From contig JAVSML010020385.1 of the NCBI GenBank assembly GCA_038503035.1, positions 124,001-188,000 on the forward strand: DNA of 64,000 nucleotides, written 5' to 3'. Positions 11,901 to 23,200 of this stretch are shown in pieces. The notes below the pieces were generated by a model that saw only the letters and a list, made by a program, of their open reading frames with translations, was not told the DNA's origin and searched no databases. Made by a program: the position numbers and the translations under genes. This DNA is from Crocodylus rhombifer (lineage: Eukaryota; Chordata; Crocodylia; Crocodylidae). The stretch's first letter is position 1. Each line of letters begins with the position of its first letter.

Positions 11901-12950
11901 TTAAAGGGACATGTCAGGCCCACATGTTATACTTCTATAAGATAAAAAAAATGGGGAGTAGAGTAAAGAAAGTTTGGGGGGGGTTTAATAGCAATAATGA
12001 CGGGCAAAGCGTAGTATGGGATTTTTTTTTTCTACCATTGTTTAGGATGACAGGAATCCCACCCTGTAGAAGCCAGCTGCAACCAGCCCAGCCCCAAGAC
12101 AGCAAGGGAGGGCAGGAAACCAGCATCCCGGGGGAAGATTTACCAAAAGGGTTGAAGTGCTTTCTGTTCATTTCTAGGGGTGTTAACGGGGGGGGGGGAG
12201 GATTTTTGTTTTGGGGACCAGATGCTGTTGCAATGATCGTCTTCAGGAACAGGCCACGGCATGGCTCGCTTACCTATGCCAAGTTGTCCGGTCTTCTTGA
12301 AGTGTTGGCACGTGATTTGAAGTGCCAGTGGCTTCATTTCACTCTTTCCTCCCAAGTGTCGGAAAAAGGGGAGAAAAAAAAATGAATGCCCCGTGTCACA
12401 GCCGCTGGTTGCAGCTCCTGCTGGTTTCAGTGAAAGTCCTAGTTGAATGCCTCTGAAAATCAGACCACCAGCATGCTGTCGCCCATGGTTTTAGAATGGG
12501 CAGTCATGACCCATGGCCAGTTGTTCAACGTCTCCCAGCCCCAGGCTTTGCTGGGATGGTAACGGAGGCTTTCTGTCAGCCCACGAGAAAATGCTCTCAA
12601 TGTAAATCATCCATTATCAGTATCTTGCTAGATACCTATATCGTGTGTCACAGACTTGCGCGCAGCAGGGGGGAGTCTCGCCAGGAGCCCCGTCCATCAG
12701 ATCAATCAGCCACATGCAGAATCACAGTGAAATACAACATAGTTAGATCACGTGAGAGGCTTAATCGCTGATGAAACATTGCATGTCCCTTGTGCCCCGG
12801 GACGTTCATGGAGCTGGACTTTTCTCACTGTCGTTCTTTAGTCCCTAGCAGGATCCAAGTCTCCCTGCATTGGGTGCTGTTTGTGCACAGGCCTTTTTGG
12901 CTCTGAAAAGCTTCAAATCCAAGTGGAAGGAGACACAGAAAAGGTTGGCA
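8980..12950. other. Intergenic, nothing recognised
   Basis: Between PAQR8 and EFHC1. Contains homopolymer runs at 11610-11630 (A) and 12189-12199 (G). Open frames here (e.g. 11651-12385) read through homopolymers and carry no domain. Confidence 0.55.
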
Positions 12951-12954
12951 AAGG

Positions 12955-13090
12955 TAGCACTGTTGTCACTCTTTTACAGATACAGAACAGGCATATGGGG
13001 GTTAAATGAGTCACCCGGGGTCGCACAGGCAGCCTGTGGCGGAGGAAGGAACAGACTCCAGATAAACTGAGTTCCCAGGCAGTGCCCCAG
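12955..13090 (+). repeat. MIR-like SINE
   Basis: 'cttttacagatacagaacag', 'gagtcacccggggtcgcaca' and 'ggcggaggaaggaacagact' follow the MIR layout. Confidence 0.55.
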
Positions 13091-13244
13091 CCACAAGAGC
13101 AGGATTCATACTCTGCTATTTTTATTGCCATTCCTCACATCCTAGGAAAGCATCAGCCGCTGCAATGGTTTCCCCCCTGCCCCGACCAGCTACCCAAGAG
13201 GAAGGTGCTGGGAGCAGGGGCTGAGAAGGGATTCACCCCAGCAC

Positions 13245-13340
13245 CGCTGTCGGGGTCCCCGTCTCTGCTCTGCCACCGACTTTCCGTGCGATGTCGGGCA
13301 AGTCACTTTCTCGTCTCGGGTCCCTCGTGGCGGGGCTGAG
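13245..13340 (+). repeat. MIR-like SINE
   Basis: 'ctctgccaccgactttccgt' followed by 'gatgtcgggcaagtcactt' is the MIR core. Confidence 0.65.
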
Positions 13341-14139
13341 AGAAGGGCACGAAAGACTGTGACTCGCTCCGGTCCTTACAGCAACGGGGCCGCATCCATA
13401 CCAGAACGGAGCCTGGTAGCAGGAGCGGAGGGACAGCAAGCAAACGACTGGCTCGTGGCTCCTGTCCAGGCCCGTTTGGCCTTGAGTCTATCCATCTCCT
13501 CGGGGAGCGCTCGGGCTGCGTTTTTCTCCTCCCCCTCAACCTTCCCTGCAGCTGCCCCCTCTCCCCTGCCAGCTCGGCTGTAGCCCGCCGATAAAGACAG
13601 GCACACTGGCAACCTCCTGCTGCCCCAGCTCCCTGCTGCCCCTCTGATCCGCCCTTGGAGGCTGGGCGCGCAGCGGTGCCCCACGCCAGCCTGGACGTGC
13701 CGCATCTGGCTTTGCTCAGTGGTGTGCAAAGCCCAGAGGCGTGGGCACTGCATGGGCACGCTGCACCTATCATCCTGCACCACCTCCGCTTCCCAGGGGC
13801 TGTTGCACTGCCTCCTGCTCCAGCAGCCAAGTGCTTCCCGGCACTAATGGCACCCCGCCTTGCTGCAACCTCACGCCATTGTGGAAGCCGGCGGCACCGC
13901 TGCCAGGCCAGTGGGTGGTGCTTTTGCATGGGTCCGCACAGAGGGCGCCACCAGGCGCAGGGCGCTGCTGCATTTGGAAGAGGCTGGGGCGCAGGAGTCC
14001 CCACTGCGCAAGCGCATGGGAAAGCCCCGCGCGGGAAGCGGGCTGCGGCCGCACTGCGCATGCTCCGCCTGGTTCCCCCTGCATTCGCTGGGGGGGGCGG
14101 GGGGAAACGTTGGAATGTTTGCGGCGCCATGGAGACGGC

Positions 14140-14152
14140 GTTGCCCGGCGAC
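14140..14152 (+). promoter_or_regulatory. RFX X-box-like site
   Basis: GTTGCC-C-GGCGAC matches the X-box consensus GTNRCC(N0-3)RGYAAC at 11 of 12 informative bases. RFX factors acting through such sites drive axonemal genes, consistent with EFHC1. Binding is inferred. Confidence 0.5.
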
Positions 14153-14173
14153 GGCCTCGGGGCGCTGCCGGCC

Positions 14174-14236
14174 ATGAGCTCCCGCCCGGCGCAGGGGCTG
14201 CCGCTGCTGCCCGGCTGCAGCTTCCGCGACCCCACG
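14174..14236 (+). CDS. EFHC1: EFHC1 coding exon 1
   Basis: Encodes residues 1-21, including the conserved GLPLLPG patch near the EFHC1 N-terminus, and ends at 'acg|gtgagc', phase 0. ATG 14174 (G at -3) was chosen because it aligns with the family start. An in-frame ATG at 14129 with a better context (gccATGg) would add 15 residues. Confidence 0.9.
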
Positions 14237-17200
14237 GTGAGCGCGGCCCCACGGGGGACCCTGGCCCCCCCGCACCCGCGGGGAACTTCCCCTGCACCCC
14301 ATGGACCCCCTGCATCCACGGGGGACTCCCCCAGCACCCCACGGGGGACCCCCCTACATGCCATTGACCCCCCCCGCGCCCCACGGACCCTCCCCCGCAC
14401 CCACAGCCCCCCCTTGAACCCTTATGCACCCCACAGGTGACCCCCCTGCACCCTATGGACCCCCTTGGGGGACCCCCCTGCACCCCACAGGCTGCCCCTT
14501 GCACCCGATTCTCCCCCTGCACCCACAGCCCCCCCTTGGGCCCACAGCCCCCCCCGCACCCCATGACTGCCCCCCTGCATCCACAGCCCTCCCCTGCATC
14601 CACAGGCATCCCTGCACCCCACAGCCTCCCTGCACCCGATGCCCCCCCGCATCCACAGCCCCCCATGCAACCAGTGCTCCTTGCACCCACAGGCCCCCCT
14701 GCACCCCGTACTCGCCCTGCACCCACAGCTCCCCCTTGCACCCACAGGCCCCCCTGCNNNNNNNNNNGGGGGGGTGGGGGGCAGGCACCTTCAGCCCAGG
14801 GACCCACAGGCCCTGGCGGCACCTCGGGTGCTCCCGGGGGAGCGAAGCCCCTGAGCCGTGCTGGTACCCACCAGGCCCTTGGAGACACAGGATGGGGCCC
14901 TCCTGGCTTCAGGGTCGCAGGACAGAGCCCTCAGGTGTGTCCCACACGGCTGGGGCGGTGGGGTTGGGCCCATCCAGATGTGCAGGGGAAGGGGGCTTAG
15001 CCTGGCCCCGTGCAGGGTGGGGAGGGCCCTGATCTGGCTGTGGGCTGCAGCGGGCCATGGGGATTTGGCCGTGGGGCAGGGTGGAGGTATTCGCTGCCAT
15101 CGCTCCCCCACCACCGCTCAATGTCCCAGCCCGTGGGGAGCGCCGCCGGCCGGGGGCTGTGGCTGTGCAGGCTGGATTTGGTCTGTGGCTGGAGGTGAAA
15201 CACCCCTGCTCTGGGGGGGTCCAGTACTTAGGACAGGAGCCCCCTTCCCCATAATCCTGGAAATGGGGTCTTGGCTGTGCTCATGGGAATCGACTCCCCC
15301 AGCGAGAGGAGCCCGGTGTCGGTGTGACTTCCCTCAAGGGAGCCTGATTCTTGCAGGACGAGGCCCCCGTGCCCACCCGATGTCCGTGCCAAAACCCCCT
15401 TCCTGGGGGGCGAATCCTGGGCTTCCCCCACAGGGCTGGATTCCTCCAGCAGGAGCCTGGATCCAGCCCATCGCTCCCATTGCAGCCTGGCGTCTGCCAG
15501 ACCAGGACCCCGAGGACCCAAAATTTGTAAATTTACAGCCATCGCTTGGCACGTGAAGCGTGGTTAGGCTTCTACGGGTGCAGATGAGGGTCTTACGGCA
15601 TTGTCAAAACCCCACGAGGGACCTGGGTGTCTTAAATCTAGTCATTTGTGCCTACGGCCAAAGGATCAGACCCACCTGGGACCCCGACTGAGCCTTACTG
15701 GAGGATCAGTGCCAGGTGGGTTAAAACTGTGTCTCCACTTTGCTTGGAATATCTTCACAAGCTCCTCATTTTGGCTTTGATGCTGGTTTCTTAGCAGGAA
15801 ACTGCCTGTCTTGTGGCCAGTGTCATATTTATGCAGGACTCTGTTAGCATCTTGTCTGCCAAACCTCTTGCTTTCACCTGAACAGGCTTTGCTGCTGCTC
15901 TGGCACTGCTGGCAGAGTTGTTTTTTAAGCGAAAATGGGTAATGAGACATGCGAGTGAGGTTATAAATTGAATTATGGGCCTGATCGGCAGGGAGGCTTG
16001 TTCGTGTGAATGAGACTGGACTGGTTGCTAATTTGGGGCCGGAAAGGCACGTTCTCTCAGTGCATTTGGGGAAAGTGTCCACTGCCGCTCCGGGAAAGAG
16101 GACGGTGTGTGTCAAAGGCTCTGTACTGAGATTCTCCTTTAGACCAAGTGTTAGGGGCCTTTTGAATTTTCCTCCAAATACGTAGAGGCCACCGTGTGCT
16201 ATGCGATGACAGTCATAGGACCCTAAGGGAAATCTTAAGGTATCCCAAAGGGCCTGGCTTTGCTTTTCCTTTCTCTGAAGGAGGATCCAGTTGGATCAGT
16301 TGGCCACATCGCATCGTCTTCAGTGCCTGCAGTTGTGGGGGGTGGGATGTCACAGTGGGCGGACTCCCATCTCCTCCCATTGTTTCTTCAGCTAGCCCAA
16401 ACAGAGCAGGACCACCCAGACAGCACCCCCATTGCTCAGGACTGGGGTGAGAGTCTGGGTGACATCCACAGCCCTGCCACTGACTTGCTATGTGTCCTTG
16501 TCACCTCCCTGCACCATCGGTAAGCGTATTGAATAGGAACAGCGGCTCAGAATTATGCAGCTTGGCAGAGCTAATGTCCCCGAAAGGCGAGCTGCCCTAA
16601 GGAAGCTGCACCCCAAATTGGATAAGGGCAGCAAAGAATAACGAGTCACTGCTGCAGCACTGGGGGCAGGCCGATGCGTGCCACGTGCACGGAGGCAGAG
16701 AGATTTATGGACACCACAAATAAAGCTCTACTGGGAGTCTTTGCCTTTCTCGCCAAACTTTTTACTTGCACGGCCTTTAACCATGCTTGCACATGCACTG
16801 CGTGAACGGGTCTGTCTCCCTTGGGCGTACTCGGGAGACGGCTGGTGGAACAGCTGAGTTTCACTTGAAGATCCCTAATGCCGCCTTTGGGTATCTGCTG
16901 AAGCAAGGAGGAGGGAGGAAAACACTGTGGGTTTTGTTCCCTAAGAGTTAAGTAACATAAAGGGGGATGAGAAATCTGGAAGTATTGCATTGCGTTGGAT
17001 GCAGCTAAGGCTGAAGATGTTGACTGGGGGGTGCCAGTGCTCATGCTGGTTAAAACCCAGACTAAAACCCTGAGCTTCCTAGCTAGAGGGTCTTGCCCCT
17101 CTGCCCAGAGACAGACTGACCACCACATTTGGGGTCAGAAAGGTATTTTACCTCCTGGTCAGATTGCTATGGACTGCGGGGGGTTTTGCCTTCCTCCGTA

Positions 17201-20200
17201 GTAGAGGGCCTGACCCTCTTCCTGGGATCTCTTGAGCATATTTAAACAACCCTTGCGGCGATGGGACACTGACTGCCTTGTGTCCCCTTGCTTTACAGCA
17301 GATTAGGGTGCTGGACCTTATAGCTGTGTGACAGGGCCGATTGTAAAGCTTTAGTAATAGGTTAGACAAGGATTTATATGGGATGACGGTTCGGATAGGG
17401 GTGATCATGCCTCCGGCAGGGGGTTTGGACAAGAGGTCCCTTCCAGTTCTGCTTTTAGATGATTCCACCTGGTTCGAGTCCTTGAGAAATCATGGATCTG
17501 GCTGCATTTGCAGTACAGCATCCTCGTAGCCCTCTGACTAAGTCACCCAAAGCAGTGAGGAGGAGGGAGACCTCTCCTTCACTTTTTGCACGCATAGCTT
17601 TTTGGGGACCTAAGCAGTGTGGCATAGGATCTGGTACTAAGTGACTTGCCCAAGGCTGTTTGGGATGTCTGTGGCAGAGCCAGGCATCGAGCCTATTCCA
17701 GGGACTTCACCACACGACCAGCCCCCTGTCACTTCCTCTGGCTATGTGGTAGCATGAGACGTTGAACTGTAAATCACTGTCGCCACAGGGTCCAGTGAAC
17801 TGCCGTGCCATCTTGCCCTGCGCTGTGTGTCAGAGAGAGGGGTTGCTTCATGTCTCAGGCATGTTGGATGTCACTTGTTGGGTTTCTTTCCACAGAAAAC
17901 TTCTTTCCATCGCTCCCAGACTCTGGGCTACAGGAACGGTTATGCCTATTCCCGACGCCCCACCGTAGGGATAGGCGGGGAGCGACTCTATGTGAACCAG
18001 CTGTCGCAGGCAGAATTGGATGAGCTGGCCAGCAAGAGACCCATACTGACCTATGGCAAACCCAAGCAGGCTCCACCTTCTGACTTCGTTCCAGCCCACG
18101 TGGCTTTTGACAAAAAGGTACGGAGAGCCTGAGGCCAGGACACTGTTAGCCAAACACGGGGAAGTCCGGGGAACAGACAGTGCAAAGCATATTTTTCCAA
18201 TGCCAGAGTCCTTAGTCATAGACAGTTGAGGCCCGGAGTGAGAGAGGCTTGCTTTGCCCGGGAAGAGGATTAAGTTATATAAATGTTCCCATGGGCTACA
18301 CTAGGACGATTCCAGCAGGAGTTTAAGGAGAGTTTGGATGACCTCTGAAAGCTTTGTTTTATGGCCGTGTCCCTGAAAACCTTGTCCCCCACTTTTCTCG
18401 CTGATGCTGCAATTGTAACAGATTGTGTATCAGAGAAGTCAAGGGCTGGAGTTGTTCTCATCTCTTTATACCATGGTACCCTAATGCCTGTCCCACTGCT
18501 TTCTGCTCCTGTCATTAGGCTTCATCAGCGTATCCGCTGAGGGCCAGCGTATCTGTAAGTCACTTGCCCAAGAAAAACAGTGCAGAGCAGCAGCCATTCC
18601 CTTCCAGGCTGGGGAGGGATTGTGCCCCAGCAATGATAATCCCTCTCTGATCTCCTCAGCACACAAGATAGGGAGGAGGATCGGCATATGCCAAACCAGA
18701 GGCCTAACCAACTGGGTGGATGGTGTGCAGGAGCAGAGAAGTTCATGGCCCGGGCTACTCCCCGTCCTCATTTAGGGCATTCACCTACTAGTGGATTGCA
18801 GAGGGAGCCTTCCCTGGGATGGTGATGAACCTTTGATAAATGTGCCCAAAAATGAGCCATATCCTCATGCCCTCACGAACCCTCCTTTTCTGCTTCCCCA
18901 AGTGCAATCTGGCTCTGGCATTAGTGCCACAGAGAGGAGGCAAGTGCAGGAGAGTGAGGGAGAGTGTGTCTTCCATGAGAATACAGGGCTGTCTTCAAGC
19001 CAGACAGCTCAAAAATGGTTTCCTGAGTTGGGTGTTGAGCTTGGAGTGGGCCTTGGGTTTGTAACGTGCTTGGAGAGCCCTATATTCATTCCAGGGAGTT
19101 GCATTCGTCCCTGGATAACCCATGCAACCAAGAACCTTGCAACAAGTAAAAGGACTCGCAGTGCAATCAGTAAAAGACTCGCTGATATTCCTGCAGTTAG
19201 TCCAAGACTAGACCGTGAACAGTAGCATAAGTCACAGTCTCTCACGGCATGCTTCACTTTATCTTGCTACCATTTGCGTTATGCTTTGACAACCAATATG
19301 TTAATTGCATCATTCAAATAATTGTCCTGTGTGCTTTTCCCATCTTTACCCATGTCGCAGGTGCTGAAGTTCGATGCTTATTTCCAGGAAGATGTCCCTA
19401 TATCGGCAGAAGAGCATTACCGGATTCGCCAAGTGGCTATTTATTACTTCCTGGAAGATGACAGCATGTCTGTCATGGAGCCCATCGTGGAGAACTCAGG
19501 CATCCCTCAAGGCAAGTTCATCAAACGCCAGCGAATTCCCAAGAATGACTGCGGGGACCATTATCACTGGAAGGACCTGAATCGGGGCATGAACATCACC
19601 CTGTACAGCAGGACTTTCCGAATAGTTGACTGCGACCCATTCACACAGGTGTGTAAATGGCAAAGAGAGCAAAATGGACAGGAGGATCCTAAGGGCTGCA
19701 GATTAAGTCCACTAGGACCCTTCCCCACTACGCATGTAGGTTTGTTCCTAGCAGAAGTCTCATTCCTTGGTCTAAGCCTGTTTCTAAATTCAGCTGAGGC
19801 CTGGCTCATCTTAGCACACAAATAGGTGTGAGATTTAAGTCACAATCACTGGAACTGAAGGGGGAACGTAAAACCTTTGTCTTTTATTAATAATTCTGTT
19901 GTTATTACAGTCGCACTTGGAGGCCCCCGCCCTGTTGTGCCAGGTGATGTGGAAACACTGAGCTTGCAGCCTTGTGACAACACATTAATGGCCCAGATGA
20001 CTTCCCCTAGGTGTTCCTGGAGAGCCAAGGAATTGAACTGAACCCTCCGGGGAAGATGATTTTCGACCCTTACACAGAGCTCCGCAAGATGCCTCTGCGC
20101 AAGTACGTCACGCCGTCCGACTTCGACCAGCTCAAACAGTTTCTCACCTACGACAAGCAGGTGAGCGAGTCCTAGGTGCCTTCCCTGGGGTGGGCGGTTT

Positions 20201-23200
20201 CTAAACCCACCTGTTATTGCCTGTCTACAGGGCAAAATGTTTCAGGCAAGATGTTGCCTGAGCATGTGTTTGTGGATGCCTGTGAGCAAATGCCTTTTCC
20301 CAGCCTGTTCAGTAGACAGTCCACACATTGCGCAGGGTCTAAACTCACCCCTTTCCGGGGGTCTGGCTTTGCTAATAAAGACAAGGACAAAAAGATAACA
20401 AATTCTCCCATCTTCTCTCCACACTTGGCTGCCTCTAGAATTTCTTTCTCAGCCATCCCAGAGATGCTTCTTTTCTTTTGTTCAAATTTTGTTAAGTTGG
20501 GGTAACCATTCACGTGCCTCAGTGACTCAGCCGAGCCCACTCCCTTCTTCCACAGCAGGGCAGACAAGTAGGAACAGAGCAGAGTGTTTTGGGCAAATAC
20601 CAATACCCCCTATCTAGAAGGATTTTGTTGGGAGCCCGCAATCCACTAACCCCTGCCTATTCGATCTTCTAGCACTTCCCTTTCGTTTTAGGAACATGTT
20701 AAGCCCTGTAGACCCAAAGACTGCCCAAGGTCCCTGAGTCTCTGCCCAGCACAGCAGGCCCTTGAAGGACTTTTCCACATAGTAATACTTCTCAAAGTAC
20801 CTTCCTTGATGTTCCTTTAATCACTGTATCATAGTATCATAGTACTTAGGGTTGGAAGGGACCTAAACAGATCATCAGGTCTGACCTCCTGCCCCAGGCA
20901 GGAATGGGTGCTGGGATCATATCACCCCTGCCAAATATTTGCCCAGCCTCCTCTTGAAGACCCCCAAGGTAAGAGAGAGCACCACCTCCCTTGGGAGCCC
21001 ATTGCAGAGGCTGGCAGCCCTAATTGTAAAGTAATGTCTCCTGATGTCCAGCCTGAACCTTCTCTCTAAAATTTGTGGCTGTTATTCCTCATAACCCTGG
21101 GTGATGCCCGGGGGAACAGAGCCACCCCCAATTCCCCTGGTGAGTTTGTAGATGGCTACCAGATCCCCTTTAGGCCTTCTCTTGTGGAGGCTGAATAGGT
21201 TCAGGTCCCGTAGCCTCTCCTTGTAGGGCCTGTCCCGCTGCCCCTTGACCATGCAGGTGGCCCTTCCCTGGACCCTCTCCATGCTGGCCACATCCCTCCT
21301 GACGTGCGGTGCCCAGAACTGGACGCAGTACTCCAGCCGCAGCCTGACCAGTGCCGCATAGAGGGGGAGGATCACCTCCCTGGGCCTGCTTGTGATGCAT
21401 CTGCAGATGCACAACAAGGTGTAGTTAGCCTTCCTGACTGCTTCCTCGCATTGGCGGCTCATGTTCATCCTGGAGTCAACAAAGACTCCAAGATCCCTTT
21501 CTGCCACCGTGTCGACAAGAAGGGAGTTCCCCAGCCTGTAGGTGTGTTGTTGGTTCCCTCTCCCTAGACGCAGCACCTTGCACTTGTCTGTGTCAATTTC
21601 TATCCTATTCTCATCCTCCCACCTCTGTAATTTGTCTAGATCTACCTGGATTCTGCCCCTCCCCTTCCACGTACCCACCTCGCCCCACATCTTGGTGTCA
21701 TCAACGAATGTGGACAGCGTGCTTTCCACACCCACATCCAGATCAGTGATAAAGATGTTAAACAGTGCAGGTCCCAGGACCGAGCCCTGGGGGATCCCAC
21801 TGCCCACATCCCTCCAGGTTGAAAAAGACCCATCCACCACCACTCTGGGTGCTACCATCTAGCCAATTTGCCACCCATCTGACTGTGTAGGCATCAATGC
21901 CGCAGTCACCAAGTTTAAGAATATGTGGTGGAAAACCGTGTCAAAGGCCTTCTTAAAGTCCAGGAAGACGACATCCACCCTGACACCGTCATCCAGGGAC
22001 TTTGTGACCTGATCATAAAAAGAAACCAGGTTAGTCAGGCAGGACCTGCCCTCAATGAGCCCATGTTGGTTGCCCCTGAGCATTACCTCCCCTGCTGGGC
22101 CCTTGCAGATGTGCTCCTTGATGATTTTCTCAACGGTCTTCCAAAGGACCGAGGTAAGACTGACTGGGGGTCCTTTTTTCTCTGTCCTCTTCCTCATGCT
22201 CCCTGAATTAGCCTAAGCAATCTCTGTGCCTCCTCAGTGTTTGTAGATAAGTACCCTCTCCCAGGAGCTGCTCCTTGGTAAAGCCAGGCTTGTTTGGTTC
22301 CAGCCATACCTCTCCAGCCCCTAAATGCCCTTCTTAGCACTGCTTCCATTGTACCCGCAACTCACTGAGAACAGTGCCCCAGGAGTGCAGGATACGCCAA
22401 GTGTTTTGCACAGGGATCTGTGTGTGGTGAACACTTACATGCACAGCCCCAAATCGCAATGACTTTCCTTGGAGAGGGTGCTTTTGTGGCTTTTCTCTGA
22501 GAGTGCTGCCCCTCACCTGGCTTTCTGATATCCCCAGGTCCTTCGTTTCTATGCCATATGGGAGAATGCCAACAGCATGTGTGATGAGAAGCGGTCTTTC
22601 ATCATCCATTACTACTTGGCAGATGACACGGTGGAGGTTCGGGAAATCCATGAGAAGAATGATGGCAGGGATCCCTTCCCAGTGCTGATGAAACGCCAGC
22701 ACCTGCCCAAAACCCTTGTGGATAAGAAGAGTAAGAGTCTGTGTCTGTGTGTACCCCTTTCGGTCAGCAGGCAATTCCAGTGTCCTTGTGTGCATGAGTG
22801 AGTGCATTTGAATGTGGATGTCTGCATGAGTGGCTGGATGCCATATATGTGCCCAGGTACAGGTGTGTGTGGCTGTGTGTAGTCTGTATCATTTGTCCCA
22901 GAAATGTTTCTGGAAAGTAAAATGTTTTTCCATCATTGCCAACAGAAATCTCTCTTGGTTTTAAAGCCTTTAACTTCCTGCTTCTGTTTTCCAAAATAAA
23001 TTAATCATCGCCGTTCTGTCCCTAGCCCCTTGAAGGTGTTGACACCTGCCAAACATGTGTAGACTCTTCTCACATCTCCAGTCATGTGTAAGGATGAAGA
23101 CTAACTTCTGGCTAATTAACCTGACTTTTCCTCCACCCCACCCTACCCAGAAACCTTCCCCAGCTGTGTGCTGGAGATCTCTGATCAGGAAGTGCAAGAG

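Larger units (their letters stand above)
13850..14300. promoter_or_regulatory. EFHC1: CpG-rich 5' region of EFHC1
   Basis: A GC-rich stretch with many CpGs surrounds the first EFHC1 coding exon, unlike the CpG-poor sequence either side, so it is the likely TATA-less promoter. It contains a forkhead-type TGTTTGC (14116-14122) and an RFX X-box-like GTTGCCCGGCGAC (14140-14152), motifs expected at motile-cilium genes. Confidence 0.6.
14768..17895 (+). other. EFHC1: Rest of EFHC1 intron 1
   Basis: Intronic sequence, GC-rich to about 15.5 kb and ordinary afterwards. Holds MIR-like SINE pieces (16460-16560, 17635-17735) and a CR1-family 3' tail (17128-17470). No further exon recognised. Confidence 0.7.

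Noticed and set aside
11651..12385. 244-codon plus-strand open frame
   Set aside because: It reads through A-, G- and T-homopolymers, has no domain, and ends in a poly-lysine stretch from an A-run.
14237..14757. Regular short repeats resembling a CRISPR array
   Set aside because: No constant repeat with unique spacers of fixed length, and the host is a vertebrate; it is a degenerate minisatellite.
13770..14888. Long minus-strand Gly/Cys-rich frames (up to 372 codons) and plus-strand Pro/His-rich frames around the minisatellite
   Set aside because: They are translations of the C-rich tandem tract and run through the N gap; periodicity explains the missing stops.
21082..22197. Reverse transcriptase frames as a cellular gene or retroviral pol
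   Set aside because: Motif order and the 3' terminal repeat show a CR1 non-LTR LINE; no LTRs, protease or integrase were seen in the window.
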